A stretch of 30,372 nt of DNA from Flavobacteriales bacterium UBA7690 (GTDB lineage Bacteria > Bacteroidota > Bacteroidia > Flavobacteriales_F > PHOS-HE28). The translations under genes and the position numbers were made by a program. The notes under the pieces are model-generated. The model ran no database searches. It was given only the letters and a program-made list of their open reading frames with translations, and was not told the origin of the DNA. The stretch is taken from assembly GCA_002482775.1 (NCBI GenBank), contig DLGQ01000042.1, forward strand, positions 5,307 through 35,678, read 5' to 3'. This document shows positions 15,801 through 23,737 of the stretch, in pieces. How positions within the stretch are numbered: the first letter of the stretch is position 1; the number at the start of each line of letters is the position of its first letter.

Positions 15801-18423
15801 CAAGGACACCTACAACGTCGGTGATCAAGCTACCCTCATCATCCCCAGTGCTGGCAGTGGCCGCGCGTTGGTGAGCTTGGAGACCGGCAGCCGCACCATC
15901 GATGCCGTGTGGGTGGACCTGAAGGAAAAAGAAACACGCTACACGTTCCCGGTGACCGCCGACATGGCACCGAACGTGTATGCGCACGTGACCGTGGTGC
16001 AACCGCATGCGAAGACGTTGAACGATATGCCCATCAGGCTTTACGGTGTGATCCCCATCCTGGTGGAAGATGCGATGACACACCTGCAACCGGTGATCAC
16101 CATGGCCAAGGAGATCAAGACCGATGCGCCGTTCGAGGTGGAGGTGAGCGAACAGGACGGCGATGCCATGACGTACACACTGGCCATCGTGGATGAAGGT
16201 CTCCTGGATCTCACGCGCTTCAAGACACCCGATCCATGGAAACACTTCTATGCGCGCGAAGCGTTGGGTGTGCGTACGTGGGATGTGTACGACCAGGTGA
16301 TCGGTGCGTTCGGAAGGCAGATCGCACGCGTGTTGGCACTTGGTGGAAGTGATGATGCCGGTCCTGCGGAGAACGCGAAGGCCAACCGCTTCAAGCCCGT
16401 TGTGAAGTACGTGGGGCCGTTCAAACTGGAACGTGGAAAGAAAGCGAAACACAGTTTCACCATCAGCAATTATGTTGGATCCGTGCGTGTGATGGTGGTC
16501 GCCACCGATGGCGAAAAAGCCTACGGCAATGCGGAGAAAGCCGTGCCGGTGAAGAAACCGTTGATGGTGCTCGCTACCTTGCCGCGTGTGCTTTCACCCG
16601 GTGAAACGGCCGATCTGCCCGTGACCGTTTTCGCCATGGACGCGAAGGTGAAGGAGGTGAAGGTGAAACTTGAACCGAACAGCTTCCTCATCCTGGAAGG
16701 CCCGGCCGAAAAGACCATCCGATTCAACAGCGTGGGTGATCAAGTGGTGCGGTTCAACGTGCGTGTGAAAGAAGCCATCGGGGTGGCCAAGGTGAAGGTG
16801 AGCGTGAGCGGTGCGGGAGAAAGCGCTTCGGAGTCCATCGAGTTGCAAGTGCGACAACCTAACCTGCCGGTGACGGATGTGACGGAAGTCTACCTGGAAC
16901 CCGGCAAGAGCTGGCAGGAAACACCTGAACCAATCGGCATAGCTGGCACCAACAGCGCATACGTGGAAGTGAGCACCATTCCGCCGGTGGACTTCGGCCG
17001 TCGGTTGCAGTACCTGATCGATTACCCGCACGGGTGTTTGGAGCAGACCACATCCAAGGCCTTCCCCCAGCTCTTCATCGCGAAAGTGATGGACCTGCCC
17101 ACGCGCACCGAGCAGAGCATGCGTGCCAACGTGGAGGCAGGGCTGCGCAAGATGAGCCAGTTCCAACGTGCCGATGGCGGCTTCAACTACTGGCCCGGGA
17201 ATGGCGACTACTACGACGATTGGACATCGATCTACGCTGGCCACTTCATGGTGGAAGCACAACGCGAAGGGTTCAAACCCGCAGGCAACACGTTGGCCAA
17301 CTGGCTCTCCTTCCAACGCAAAGCCGCACGCGAGTGGCAAGGCACCATTCCTACCGGTTGGTCGCGCGAAGCCACACAGCTTACACAGGCGTACCGCTTG
17401 TACACCTTGGCGCTCGCCAAACATCCCGAACTGGCCGCAATGAACCGCTTGCGCGAACAACGCGACCTCTCCATCATGGCACGCTGGATGTTGGCGGCGA
17501 GCTATGCGTACGTTGGGCAGAAAGACGCCGCGAAAAAGCTCGTGGACGGTGTTCCGGATGCGATCCAAGCGTATACCCAACAAGGCTACACCTACGGCAG
17601 TGATCTGCGCGACGAGGCGATGATCGCTGAGGCGTTGATGAACATGGGCGAGACCGCGAAAGCCGCTGGCGTTATCCAGCGCATCGCCAAGAACCTGAGC
17701 AGCGAAGGGTGGTACAGCACACAGACCACGGCTTTCGGATTGATGGCGACCGCGCACTTCTCGCAACAGGACAAGCTGGGCAAAGGCATCAGTTACGAAC
17801 TCACGGTGGATGGTAAGGCCAAGGACAAGTTCACCGAGAAAGCCATCAGCCGCCTGGACCTGCCCACGCCGAACGGCAAAGGCAACGCAGCCATCGCGAA
17901 CACGGGGAAGACAGGGCTGTATGTGCGTTATGTGCGCACTGGTGTGCCGCTCGCTGGTGAAGAAAGCGCCAGTGCCCGCGGGTTGAACATGAACGTGGTG
18001 TACACGACCATGGATGGCAAGGCGATCGATCCGGGCCGCATTGAACAAGGCACGGACTTCGTCGCGGTGGTGAAGCTCACCCATCCCGGTGTGGTGGATG
18101 GTTATCAGCAATTGGCGCTCACACAAGTGTTCCCTTCCGGTTGGGAGATCCGCAACAGCCGGATGGAAGGCAGTGAAGGTGCCGTGCCGATGTCCGCCTT
18201 CACCTACCAGGATGTACGCGATGATCGGGTGATGACCTACTTCGACCTGTGGCGCGGGAACACGGTGACCTACCGCGTGATGCTGAACGCTTCCTATACC
18301 GGACGTTACTACCTGCCGGGCGCCTCTTGCGAAGCCATGTACGACCACACGGTGAATGCACGAAGCATGGGCCGTTGGGTGGAAGTGGTGCCCGCCGGTG
18401 GATCCGAAACCGTCCGGAAGTGA
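12835..18423 (+). CDS. Bacterial alpha-2-macroglobulin family lipoprotein (thioester type)
   Basis: 1862-residue protease-trap homologue. Bacterial alpha-2-macroglobulins are periplasmic lipoproteins that are cleaved in a bait region, change shape and covalently capture the attacking protease through a Cys-Gln thioester. ATG 12835 is preferred over the upstream in-frame ATG 12748 because it starts directly at a lipoprotein signal (MYRLLRRARVMLHAAL...LLAGC, lipid-modified Cys25). MG-domain features include GFLYGERGVWRPGDSLYLAF and the TYTLAIVDEGLLDLTRF segment. The thioester motif is intact (YPHGCLEQTTS, Cys1401 and Gln1404) and is followed by the helical thioester-domain region (MSQFQRADGGFNYWPG). 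An acidic Tyr/Asp insert lies at residues 474-498 between Cys452 and Cys500. The penicillin-binding protein 1C gene starts 16 bases later, the classical partner as in the E. coli yfhM-pbpC pair. Confidence 0.95.
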   Translation: MYRLLRRARVMLHAALVALVLLAGCRSQDAPFAPDAAFTPYIPAFTAGHISARAPILVRIAEGQTWKDSSATAIQELFDLDPDVDGTVRWHDQQTLAFQPAERLAQEKTYTVNFKLGELISVPSGLETFKFQVTTVRQGIDARVSDMQSLSPTDLTWQRLIVAVQTGDDATGQDLEGCFNATQQGRKLSLTWEHEPNGLYHRFTVDSVMRAESASSVEIVWDGDKIGSEDGGTLPFNVPAIGDLALISSSTDSDGEQSATLLFSDPLDADQDMNGLVGIMGAENVRVSVESNKLILYPADRLSGDHQAYVAAGVRNVNERPLGHDITVDLTFEELKPAIRMVGKGSILPSSDGLVMPFEAVNLKAVDVRVVKIHESNVAQFLQVNMLDGDRELARVGRLITKKTIPLKTADAPDLGRWNRFYLDLEQHIKAEPGAIYRVELSFSRKYSVYPCSDDGTAEEPEVERTWEEEQAQYDQYQDYWYYDDYYYDDYEHEEREDPCTPSYYMRNTSVARNILASDLGLIVKGGNDGSLLIAVSDLRTTDPMSGVKLDVLDLQRKSLGQVVTDREGLATLPASKHKPFLLVASKDTQRGYLPLGDGNALSVSEFDVQGEAIQRGLKGFLYGERGVWRPGDSLYLAFMLQDAQNKLPKDHPVVLELTDPRGRLDQKHVRTTSVNGVYAFRCATATDAPTGFWNARVVVGGTSFHKSIRIETVKPNRLKIHLDVGERITGAGEQRVALKANWLHGAPARGLKSRVTVTMDAGAANFKGYEHFTFDDLRTFVPEEEQVAFDGTLDEQGETTFPLELQAGRSAPAMVRTNIVTRVFEAGGDASMDRTSVDYYPYSAYTGIRAPEAFNAWGSLVTDTSYALPVVALDANGKPLAGHALKAQVYKMQRNWWWDGDLDGAANYISSPSVELREEFDLKTDAKGRTTLKFRVSRPDWGRFTVRVTDPVSGHSSALQFYLDWPGWEGRSRREEPEQAAMLSFNSDKDTYNVGDQATLIIPSAGSGRALVSLETGSRTIDAVWVDLKEKETRYTFPVTADMAPNVYAHVTVVQPHAKTLNDMPIRLYGVIPILVEDAMTHLQPVITMAKEIKTDAPFEVEVSEQDGDAMTYTLAIVDEGLLDLTRFKTPDPWKHFYAREALGVRTWDVYDQVIGAFGRQIARVLALGGSDDAGPAENAKANRFKPVVKYVGPFKLERGKKAKHSFTISNYVGSVRVMVVATDGEKAYGNAEKAVPVKKPLMVLATLPRVLSPGETADLPVTVFAMDAKVKEVKVKLEPNSFLILEGPAEKTIRFNSVGDQVVRFNVRVKEAIGVAKVKVSVSGAGESASESIELQVRQPNLPVTDVTEVYLEPGKSWQETPEPIGIAGTNSAYVEVSTIPPVDFGRRLQYLIDYPHGCLEQTTSKAFPQLFIAKVMDLPTRTEQSMRANVEAGLRKMSQFQRADGGFNYWPGNGDYYDDWTSIYAGHFMVEAQREGFKPAGNTLANWLSFQRKAAREWQGTIPTGWSREATQLTQAYRLYTLALAKHPELAAMNRLREQRDLSIMARWMLAASYAYVGQKDAAKKLVDGVPDAIQAYTQQGYTYGSDLRDEAMIAEALMNMGETAKAAGVIQRIAKNLSSEGWYSTQTTAFGLMATAHFSQQDKLGKGISYELTVDGKAKDKFTEKAISRLDLPTPNGKGNAAIANTGKTGLYVRYVRTGVPLAGEESASARGLNMNVVYTTMDGKAIDPGRIEQGTDFVAVVKLTHPGVVDGYQQLALTQVFPSGWEIRNSRMEGSEGAVPMSAFTYQDVRDDRVMTYFDLWRGNTVTYRVMLNASYTGRYYLPGASCEAMYDHTVNARSMGRWVEVVPAGGSETVRK

Positions 18424-18439
18424 CACGCGCGCGCGAAGC

Positions 18440-20761
18440 ATGAAGCGTTGGCGAAAACGCCTGCTGATCGCATCCGCAGCATGCGCTTTCGTGCTCGCAT
18501 GGGCACGCTGGGGACCGATGGATCCACTGTTCACGGCGCCGCGGAGCACGGTGCTGTTGGATCGTGAGGGCGGGACGCTTGCGGCCACTGTGGCCCGTGA
18601 CGGGCAATGGCGGATGCCCGCTGGAGACTCCATCCCGATCCGGTTCCAGCAATGCTTGATCGCGTTCGAAGACCGACATTTCCGTTCGCACTTCGGTGTA
18701 CACATCCCATCACTCATCCGCGCGGCACAACAGAACCGGAAAGCTGGGCATGTGGTGAGCGGTGGAAGCACCATCACCATGCAAGTGGCGCGTATGGCCC
18801 GAGGGGACAAGCCACGCACGTGGTGGAACAAACTGGTGGAAACCCTGATCGCGCTGCGGCTTGAGGTACGCTACCCGAAGGATGCGATCCTGGCACTGTA
18901 TGCTGCCAACGCACCGTTCGGCGGTAACGTGGTGGGCCTGGATGCGGCCGCATGGCGCTGGTTCGGTCGTGCTCCACACCAACTCGGCTGGGCCGAAAGC
19001 GCAACGCTCGCCGTGTTGCCCAACGCTCCAGCGCGCATCCATCTGGGACGCCAACGCGATGCCCTACTGCAGAAACGCGATCGCCTCCTCTCCTACTTGC
19101 GCGACAACGGTACGCTGGACAGCCTCTCGTGCGCACTCGCCAAGAGCGAACCGTTGCCCGATAGGCCCTTGCCCTTACCACGCCATGCCCCACACCTGCT
19201 CACCACACTGGAGCAACAAGGCCTTCGCGGCGAACGCATCCGCAGCACCGTGGATGCCGGCATGCAACATCGGGTTGCCGCTATCGCCGAACGACATGCA
19301 CAAGCCCTGCGTGCGAATGAGGTCCACAATGCTGCGGTGCTGGTCCTCGATACACGGTCTGGCGAAGTGCTGGCCTACCTCGGCAACCTGCCCTCTGCGG
19401 ATGTGGCACATGCCGGCGCGGTGGACATCATCCATGCACGGCGCAGCGCAGGGAGTTTGCTAAAACCCTTCCTCTATGCGGACATGTTGCAAAGCGGTGA
19501 GCTGATGCCGGATCAACTCGTTGCCGATCTGCCCACCCATTATGAAGGCTTCGCGCCGCGCAATTTCGACGAGCGGTACGATGGTGCCGTTCCCGCTTCG
19601 CTCGCGCTCGCGCGTTCGTTGAACATTCCCGCTGTTCGCGCCTTGCACCACCATGGCATCGAGCGCACGCTCCGCACCTTGCGGAGCATGGGCCTTGCAC
19701 ACATCGACCGTTCGGCTGGCGACTATGGGCTTTCACTGGTGGTGGGCGGAGCAGAGAGCACGCTGTGGGAATTGACCGGCGCGTATGCGTCCATGGCCCG
19801 GATACTTCTGAAGGAACCGAACGCCATCCATCCGCCAGTAGCCGTACGCGTAGAAGAAGCGATCGCATCCACTGCTCCTTCCACCGCCTTGAAGGCCTCG
19901 GCCATTCACCACACCTTCCTTGCCTTGCAGCAGTTGAATAGGCCGGAGATGGAGGCTGGTTGGCAGTTTTTCGCGGGGCAGGAGCGCATCGCGTGGAAGA
20001 CAGGCACCAGTTTCGGGCACCGTGATGCGTGGGCCATCGGCGTCACCGATCTGTTCACCGTGGGTGTTTGGACAGGGAACGCCGATGGAGAAGGTAGGCC
20101 CGGCCTCACCGGTACCTTGGCAGCAGCACCCATGTTGTTCGAGATCTTCGGCCAGTTGCCGGATGGGCATGGTTTCGATCCGCCGTTCGATGACCTGGAG
20201 CGCATGTCCGTTTGCAGAAGCAGTGGCTTCCGTGCAGGTCGGGATTGTTTGCCGGTGGATACGCTGCCGATCATCCGCGAAGCACTTCGCACCGCACCGT
20301 GCACCTATCACCATCGCCTGTTCGTGAATGCGGAAGAAGACCAACAGGTGCCGCCCGGAGCCGATGGCCATTGGGTACACTGGTTCGCGCTACCGCCCGC
20401 GATGGAGCACTATTACGCCGCTTCGCATCCCAACTACCGCTCCATGCCCGCCACTGCATCGGATGGTGTTGACGCGCCCATGGGGTTGATCTATCCGGAG
20501 CCGGGTGCGCACCTCTTCATTCCTGTGCAACTGGACGGCTCGCACACGCAGGTGGTGTTGCACGCCGCCCACCGTGATCCGCATTCAAGCATCAACTGGG
20601 ATCTCGATGGCAGCTTCATCGGCCGCACCGTTGGTGACCACCGCTTGCCCGTGGACCTTCAACAGGGAACACACCAGCTAACTTTGACCGACCAGCAGGG
20701 CCGAACGCTTTCCTCCTGTTTCCATTGCACCCGAGGTACCGCCGGCCACACCACCGAATGA
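18440..20761 (+). CDS. pbpC: Penicillin-binding protein 1C
   Basis: 773-residue bifunctional class A PBP. The start at ATG 18440 gives a basic N-terminus and membrane anchor (MKRWRKRLLIASAACAFVLA). The GT51 glycosyltransferase domain polymerises glycan from lipid II and has catalytic Glu77 in FEDRHFRSHFGV, GGSTITMQVARM and LVETLIALRLE. The transpeptidase domain has the acylated serine in SLLK (Ser339, Lys342), SLN at 393-395 and KTG at 520-522 (AWKTGTSFGHRDAW). The C-terminal 90 residues (GLIYPEPGAHLFIPVQLDG ... INWDLDGSFIGRT) match the PBP1C-specific BiPBP_C domain. All catalytic motifs are present. It follows the alpha-2-macroglobulin gene by 16 bases, and its stop overlaps the next start as ATGA (20758-20761). 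Confidence 0.96.
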   Translation: MKRWRKRLLIASAACAFVLAWARWGPMDPLFTAPRSTVLLDREGGTLAATVARDGQWRMPAGDSIPIRFQQCLIAFEDRHFRSHFGVHIPSLIRAAQQNRKAGHVVSGGSTITMQVARMARGDKPRTWWNKLVETLIALRLEVRYPKDAILALYAANAPFGGNVVGLDAAAWRWFGRAPHQLGWAESATLAVLPNAPARIHLGRQRDALLQKRDRLLSYLRDNGTLDSLSCALAKSEPLPDRPLPLPRHAPHLLTTLEQQGLRGERIRSTVDAGMQHRVAAIAERHAQALRANEVHNAAVLVLDTRSGEVLAYLGNLPSADVAHAGAVDIIHARRSAGSLLKPFLYADMLQSGELMPDQLVADLPTHYEGFAPRNFDERYDGAVPASLALARSLNIPAVRALHHHGIERTLRTLRSMGLAHIDRSAGDYGLSLVVGGAESTLWELTGAYASMARILLKEPNAIHPPVAVRVEEAIASTAPSTALKASAIHHTFLALQQLNRPEMEAGWQFFAGQERIAWKTGTSFGHRDAWAIGVTDLFTVGVWTGNADGEGRPGLTGTLAAAPMLFEIFGQLPDGHGFDPPFDDLERMSVCRSSGFRAGRDCLPVDTLPIIREALRTAPCTYHHRLFVNAEEDQQVPPGADGHWVHWFALPPAMEHYYAASHPNYRSMPATASDGVDAPMGLIYPEPGAHLFIPVQLDGSHTQVVLHAAHRDPHSSINWDLDGSFIGRTVGDHRLPVDLQQGTHQLTLTDQQGRTLSSCFHCTRGTAGHTTE

Positions 20762-21273
20762 AGTCGACCCTCACCGCGCTCCTCGTTTCCATCCCTTCCC
20801 TACTTCTCGCGCAGCCGGATACGCTTTGGATCCCAACAAGCGGGGCCGTGGTTCCACATGCCGTGGTGTACGAGCCCGTGCGCCCGGATCCCCAGTACAA
20901 GCGCATAGGAAAATTCACTGCCGACACCAGCAAAGTGGCGGTGAGCATGGACTACAAGCGCGGCCATGCCTCCGGTGTGTACCGCGCCTACTATCCCGAT
21001 GGTCGCCCGCTCATATTCGCCGTGTACGGATGGGACAGTCCGCATGGCGATTGGACCGAGTACGATGTGGCTGGCGCCATCAGCCTGAAAGGACAGTACC
21101 GCAGCGGTTTGCGCGACGGCACCTGGGCATTCAAGAAGGATGGCATAGTAGGGCAGTACAAAAAAGGGCTGAAGCATGGGAAATGGAAGTATTTCCAAGG
21201 CGAGATCCCTGTGCGCACTGAGAAATACAAGAAGGACAAGCTGAAACGCACCCGCACGTTGGGACCACGTTAA
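20758..21273 (+). CDS. Secreted MORN-repeat protein
   Basis: 171-residue protein with a signal peptide (MKSTLTALLVSIPSLLLAQ, likely cut at Ala18-Gln19). MORN-like repeats follow in the second half: GVYRAYYPDGRPL, GDWTEYDVAGAISLKGQY, GLRDGTWAFKKDGIVGQY and GLKHGKWKYFQGE. The YxxG(x)nGxW pattern is that of the MORN/'YwqK antitoxin-like' annotation group, common in Bacteroidota and rarely tied to a function. ATG 20758 overlaps the pbpC stop by four bases, so translation is probably coupled to PBP1C. An upstream in-frame reading lacks a signal peptide and is less likely. A periplasmic or outer-membrane partner of the A2M-PBP1C pair is plausible but unproven. Confidence 0.83.
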   Translation: MKSTLTALLVSIPSLLLAQPDTLWIPTSGAVVPHAVVYEPVRPDPQYKRIGKFTADTSKVAVSMDYKRGHASGVYRAYYPDGRPLIFAVYGWDSPHGDWTEYDVAGAISLKGQYRSGLRDGTWAFKKDGIVGQYKKGLKHGKWKYFQGEIPVRTEKYKKDKLKRTRTLGPR

Positions 21274-21277
21274 CGAC

Positions 21278-21294
21278 CTTTCACGAACTTTCAC
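21278..21294 (+). repeat. Two direct CTTTCAC heptamers, 10-base period
   Basis: CTTTCAC occurs at 21278-21284 and again at 21288-21294, so the copies lie on the same helix face in the 74-base gap before the S41 protease gene. This could be a small operator or chance. The rest of the gap has no clear TAnnTTTG box. Confidence 0.2.
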
Positions 21295-21347
21295 TCCCCA
21301 TAAGGCAACCCGGCACGCCTTTGGCGCGTTCTACGCTACGATCTCCT

Positions 21348-22958
21348 ATGCACTTGCGCTACCTACCCCTCCTCCTGGTCCTTGCACTGCCCGTAACACA
21401 AACGGAAGCCCAGGCCCAACAGGACAACGACCCGCTTACCACGGGAAAGCTCGGCTCCCTGCTCTACCACATCGACCGCATGTATGTGGACGATGTGGAC
21501 AAGGACAAGTTGGTAGATGCTGCCATCGTGAGCATGCTGGAAGAATTGGACCCGCATTCCATCTATATCCCCAAAGAGGACTTGGAAGAGGTGAACGAAC
21601 CGTTGAAGGGCAACTTCGAAGGGGTCGGTATCCAGTTCAACATCATTCGCGACACCATCTATGTGGTGGATGCGATACCCGGTGGACCTTCCGAACGCAT
21701 CGGCATCCGCGCTGGCGACCGCATCATCAGCATCGAGAAAGAGAACGTGGCCGGTGTCAGCTTCAAGAACAGCGATGTGATGAAACGGCTGCGGGGAAAG
21801 AAAGGCACCAAGGTGGACGTGGCCATCCTCCGCAAAGGCGAACCCCAAGCGCTGGACTTCACCATTACACGCGACAAGATCCCCATCTACAGTGTTGAAG
21901 CCTCCTACATGGCTGAACCCGGTGTGGGTTACATCAAGGTGAGCCGGTTCAGCGCCACCACCATGAAGGAATTCCGCGAGAAGCTGACCGAGTTGAAGAC
22001 CGCCGGCATGAAGGACCTGATCCTGGACCTGCAAGGCAACGGTGGCGGCTACCTGCGCACGGCGATCGAAATGGCCGATGAATTCCTCGGTGATCGCAAG
22101 TTGGTGGTCTATACCGAAGGACGAACCTCTCCTCGCGAGGACACCTACTCCACCAAGGATGGCTTGTTCGAGAAAGGCCGTCTAGTGGTGCTCGTGGACG
22201 AAGGATCCGCCAGCGCCAGCGAGATCGTGAGCGGTGCCATCCAGGATTGGGACCGTGGCTTGGTGGTGGGCCGCAGGAGCTTCGGCAAAGGTCTGGTTCA
22301 ACGGCCGGTGATGTTGAGCGATGGGTCTGCCGTGCGCCTTACCGTTTCCCGCTACTACACCCCTTCGGGGCGCTCCATCCAGAAATCATACGAAGAAGGT
22401 GTGGAAGCGTACCAGCGCGAGAAATCGGAGCGCTTGTCCAAAGGCGAGCTCACCTCGGCGGACAGCATACACGCCAGTGATACCGTGAAATATTTCACCA
22501 TGAACAAACGTGTGGTGTACGGCGGTGGCGGGATCATGCCGGATGTGTTCGTGCCCATCGACACCACCCAAAGCAGTGAATACTTCGGGCAGCTGGTGCG
22601 GAAAGGGGTGCTCAACACCTTCGCCCTGGCCTATGTGGATGAGCATCGTGCCGAGTTGGCCGCTGCCTACACCGCTCCTGACGTGTTCAACACCAAGTTC
22701 CTGGTGACCGATGAATTGCGGAAAGCGCTACAAGTTGCGGCCAAAGCCGACGGCATCGAACCCGACCCCGTTGGCCAGATCCGGTCGGAAGAGCTGATAG
22801 ATCTGCGCCTCAAGGCATTGATCGCCCGCGACCTGTGGAACACCTCGGCCTATTGGCAGGTGATCAATGCGGGGAATCCGGTGGACCGCAGCTTTCAACG
22901 GGCGTTGGAAAGTTTGAACAACGACACCTTCCAGAAACTCGGGATGGCCAAGTATTAA
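21348..22958 (+). CDS. S41 C-terminal processing peptidase (CtpA/Prc family)
   Basis: 536 residues. Starting at ATG 21348 gives a clean signal peptide (MHLRYLPLLLVLALPVTQTEAQAQ), while the upstream TTG 21321 reading would add nine residues before it. A short helical segment (LGSLLYHIDRMYVDDVDKDK) precedes a PDZ domain near residues 93-170 (GVGIQFNIIRDTIYVVDAIP, GIRAGDRIISI). The serine-lysine protease core has Ser289 in the GSASASE motif and Lys314 in RRSFGKGLVQ, 25 residues apart as in E. coli Prc. Such proteases trim or degrade periplasmic and secreted proteins after binding their C-termini with the PDZ domain. Length and layout are ordinary for Bacteroidota. It is followed by a 100-base gap holding a candidate promoter for the DUF1573 gene, so it may be a single-gene unit. 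Confidence 0.94.
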   Translation: MHLRYLPLLLVLALPVTQTEAQAQQDNDPLTTGKLGSLLYHIDRMYVDDVDKDKLVDAAIVSMLEELDPHSIYIPKEDLEEVNEPLKGNFEGVGIQFNIIRDTIYVVDAIPGGPSERIGIRAGDRIISIEKENVAGVSFKNSDVMKRLRGKKGTKVDVAILRKGEPQALDFTITRDKIPIYSVEASYMAEPGVGYIKVSRFSATTMKEFREKLTELKTAGMKDLILDLQGNGGGYLRTAIEMADEFLGDRKLVVYTEGRTSPREDTYSTKDGLFEKGRLVVLVDEGSASASEIVSGAIQDWDRGLVVGRRSFGKGLVQRPVMLSDGSAVRLTVSRYYTPSGRSIQKSYEEGVEAYQREKSERLSKGELTSADSIHASDTVKYFTMNKRVVYGGGGIMPDVFVPIDTTQSSEYFGQLVRKGVLNTFALAYVDEHRAELAAAYTAPDVFNTKFLVTDELRKALQVAAKADGIEPDPVGQIRSEELIDLRLKALIARDLWNTSAYWQVINAGNPVDRSFQRALESLNNDTFQKLGMAKY

Positions 22959-22979
22959 GCCAGCCTGCCCCCGTGCCAC

Positions 22980-23001
22980 CTGTTAATGGCCTGTTAAGGC
23001 C
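22980..23001 (+). repeat. Direct CTGTTAA repeat with 11-base period and small inverted repeat
   Basis: CTGTTAA occurs at 22980-22986 and 22991-22997. The second copy sits inside a short inverted repeat, GGCCT-GTTA-AGGCC (22988-23001). It lies just after the protease stop and about 25 bases upstream of the -7-like element for the next gene. It could be an operator or a weak terminator without a T tract; nothing decides. Confidence 0.25.
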
Positions 23002-23024
23002 CTGCCCAAAGCCGCAGGTTGTGC

Positions 23025-23032
23025 TAAATTCG
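23025..23032 (+). promoter_or_regulatory. Candidate -7 element (TAAATTCG) for the DUF1573 gene
   Basis: TAAATTCG matches seven of eight positions of the Bacteroidota -7 consensus TAnnTTTG and ends 26 bases before the ATG at 23059. The context GCTAAATTCGC resembles GCTAAGTTCGC at 9018-9028 before another gene. No TTG -33 box is seen at the usual spacing. Confidence 0.35.
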
Positions 23033-23058
23033 CGCCACAAATCGACCCCCGAACACCA

Positions 23059-23580
23059 ATGAAAGACAAGATCCAGATCGCGTTGCTAAGTGTGATCGCC
23101 ATCGCCTTGGTGGCCCTCGCAGTATCCCAATTCAGTGGCAAAAGCGAAGGTGGGAGCAACACCGTAGCCGCCTCGAACAATGTGGCTGCCACGATCGACC
23201 CGACCAAACCGGCCGATACGTTCGATCCGTTGGCCAATGCCGCACCGGTGGACAACACACCTAAAACAACGATCAACTTCGCCGAATACGAGCACGATTT
23301 CGGGAACATCAAGCAAGACAGCGAGAACAAATACGTGTTCAAGTTCACCAATACCGGTACTGAACCGTTGATCATCGAGACGGCCAACGGCTCCTGCGGT
23401 TGCACCGTGCCGAACTACCCGAAGGCACCTATCCCTCCTGGTGGCACTGGCGACATCGAGGTGGAATACAAGCCTGGCAAGCAGGAGAACGCCCAAACGA
23501 AGACCGTAACGGTGATCGCGAACACCGAACCCAAGGAAACCACGCTCCGCATCACCGCGAACGTGCAGAAAGTGGGCTGA
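23059..23580 (+). CDS. DUF1573 domain protein, membrane-anchored
   Basis: 173 residues. The N-terminal hydrophobic helix (IQIALLSVIAIALVALAVSQF) is an uncleaved anchor or signal peptide, followed by a low-complexity Asn/Ala/Thr/Pro linker. From about residue 73 comes a DUF1573 Ig/ASPM-like domain: FAEYEHDFGNIKQDSENKYVF (split by the strand turn), TNTGTEPLIIETANGSCGCT with the conserved CGC motif, then YPKAPIPPGGTGDIEVEY and the closing TVIANTEP strand. The domain is very common in Bacteroidota envelope proteins and has no settled biochemical role. The gene is monocistronic in appearance, with its own candidate promoter and a strong terminator 24 bases after the stop. Confidence 0.92.
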   Translation: MKDKIQIALLSVIAIALVALAVSQFSGKSEGGSNTVAASNNVAATIDPTKPADTFDPLANAAPVDNTPKTTINFAEYEHDFGNIKQDSENKYVFKFTNTGTEPLIIETANGSCGCTVPNYPKAPIPPGGTGDIEVEYKPGKQENAQTKTVTVIANTEPKETTLRITANVQKVG

Positions 23581-23603
23581 TCCTCGTTCTACGAAGCACG
23601 ATC

Positions 23604-23635
23604 GAAAGCCGCCCTGATGGGCGGCTTTCTCTTTT
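23604..23635 (+). terminator. Intrinsic terminator after the DUF1573 gene
   Basis: Perfect 11-bp stem GAAAGCCGCCC / GGGCGGCTTTC (23604-23614 and 23619-23629) with a TGAT tetraloop, followed by TCTTTT. It is the clearest rho-independent terminator in the window. The A-rich base on the left arm makes it partly bidirectional. It separates the DUF1573 unit from the T9SS gene. Confidence 0.9.
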
Positions 23636-23737
23636 CCACGACCACCGGTGCTGAATACGTCCCCATCCTTGGGCAACTGGCCGTTCCACATTGCGTCATC
23701 CTTATGGACAAGCAACGGTCCAAGAACTTTGACCCCT

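Noticed and set aside
16594..18831. 745-codon open frame on the minus strand opposite the alpha-2-macroglobulin and pbpC genes
   Set aside because: The plus strand carries two proteins with intact family motifs over the same bases. The antisense translation is rich in His, Arg and Gly with no recognisable domain, as expected from an antisense frame in GC-rich DNA.
20725..21273. YwqK toxin-antitoxin label for the MORN protein
   Set aside because: The label comes from annotation transfer; the protein has a signal peptide and no toxin partner nearby, so a toxin-antitoxin role is not supported.
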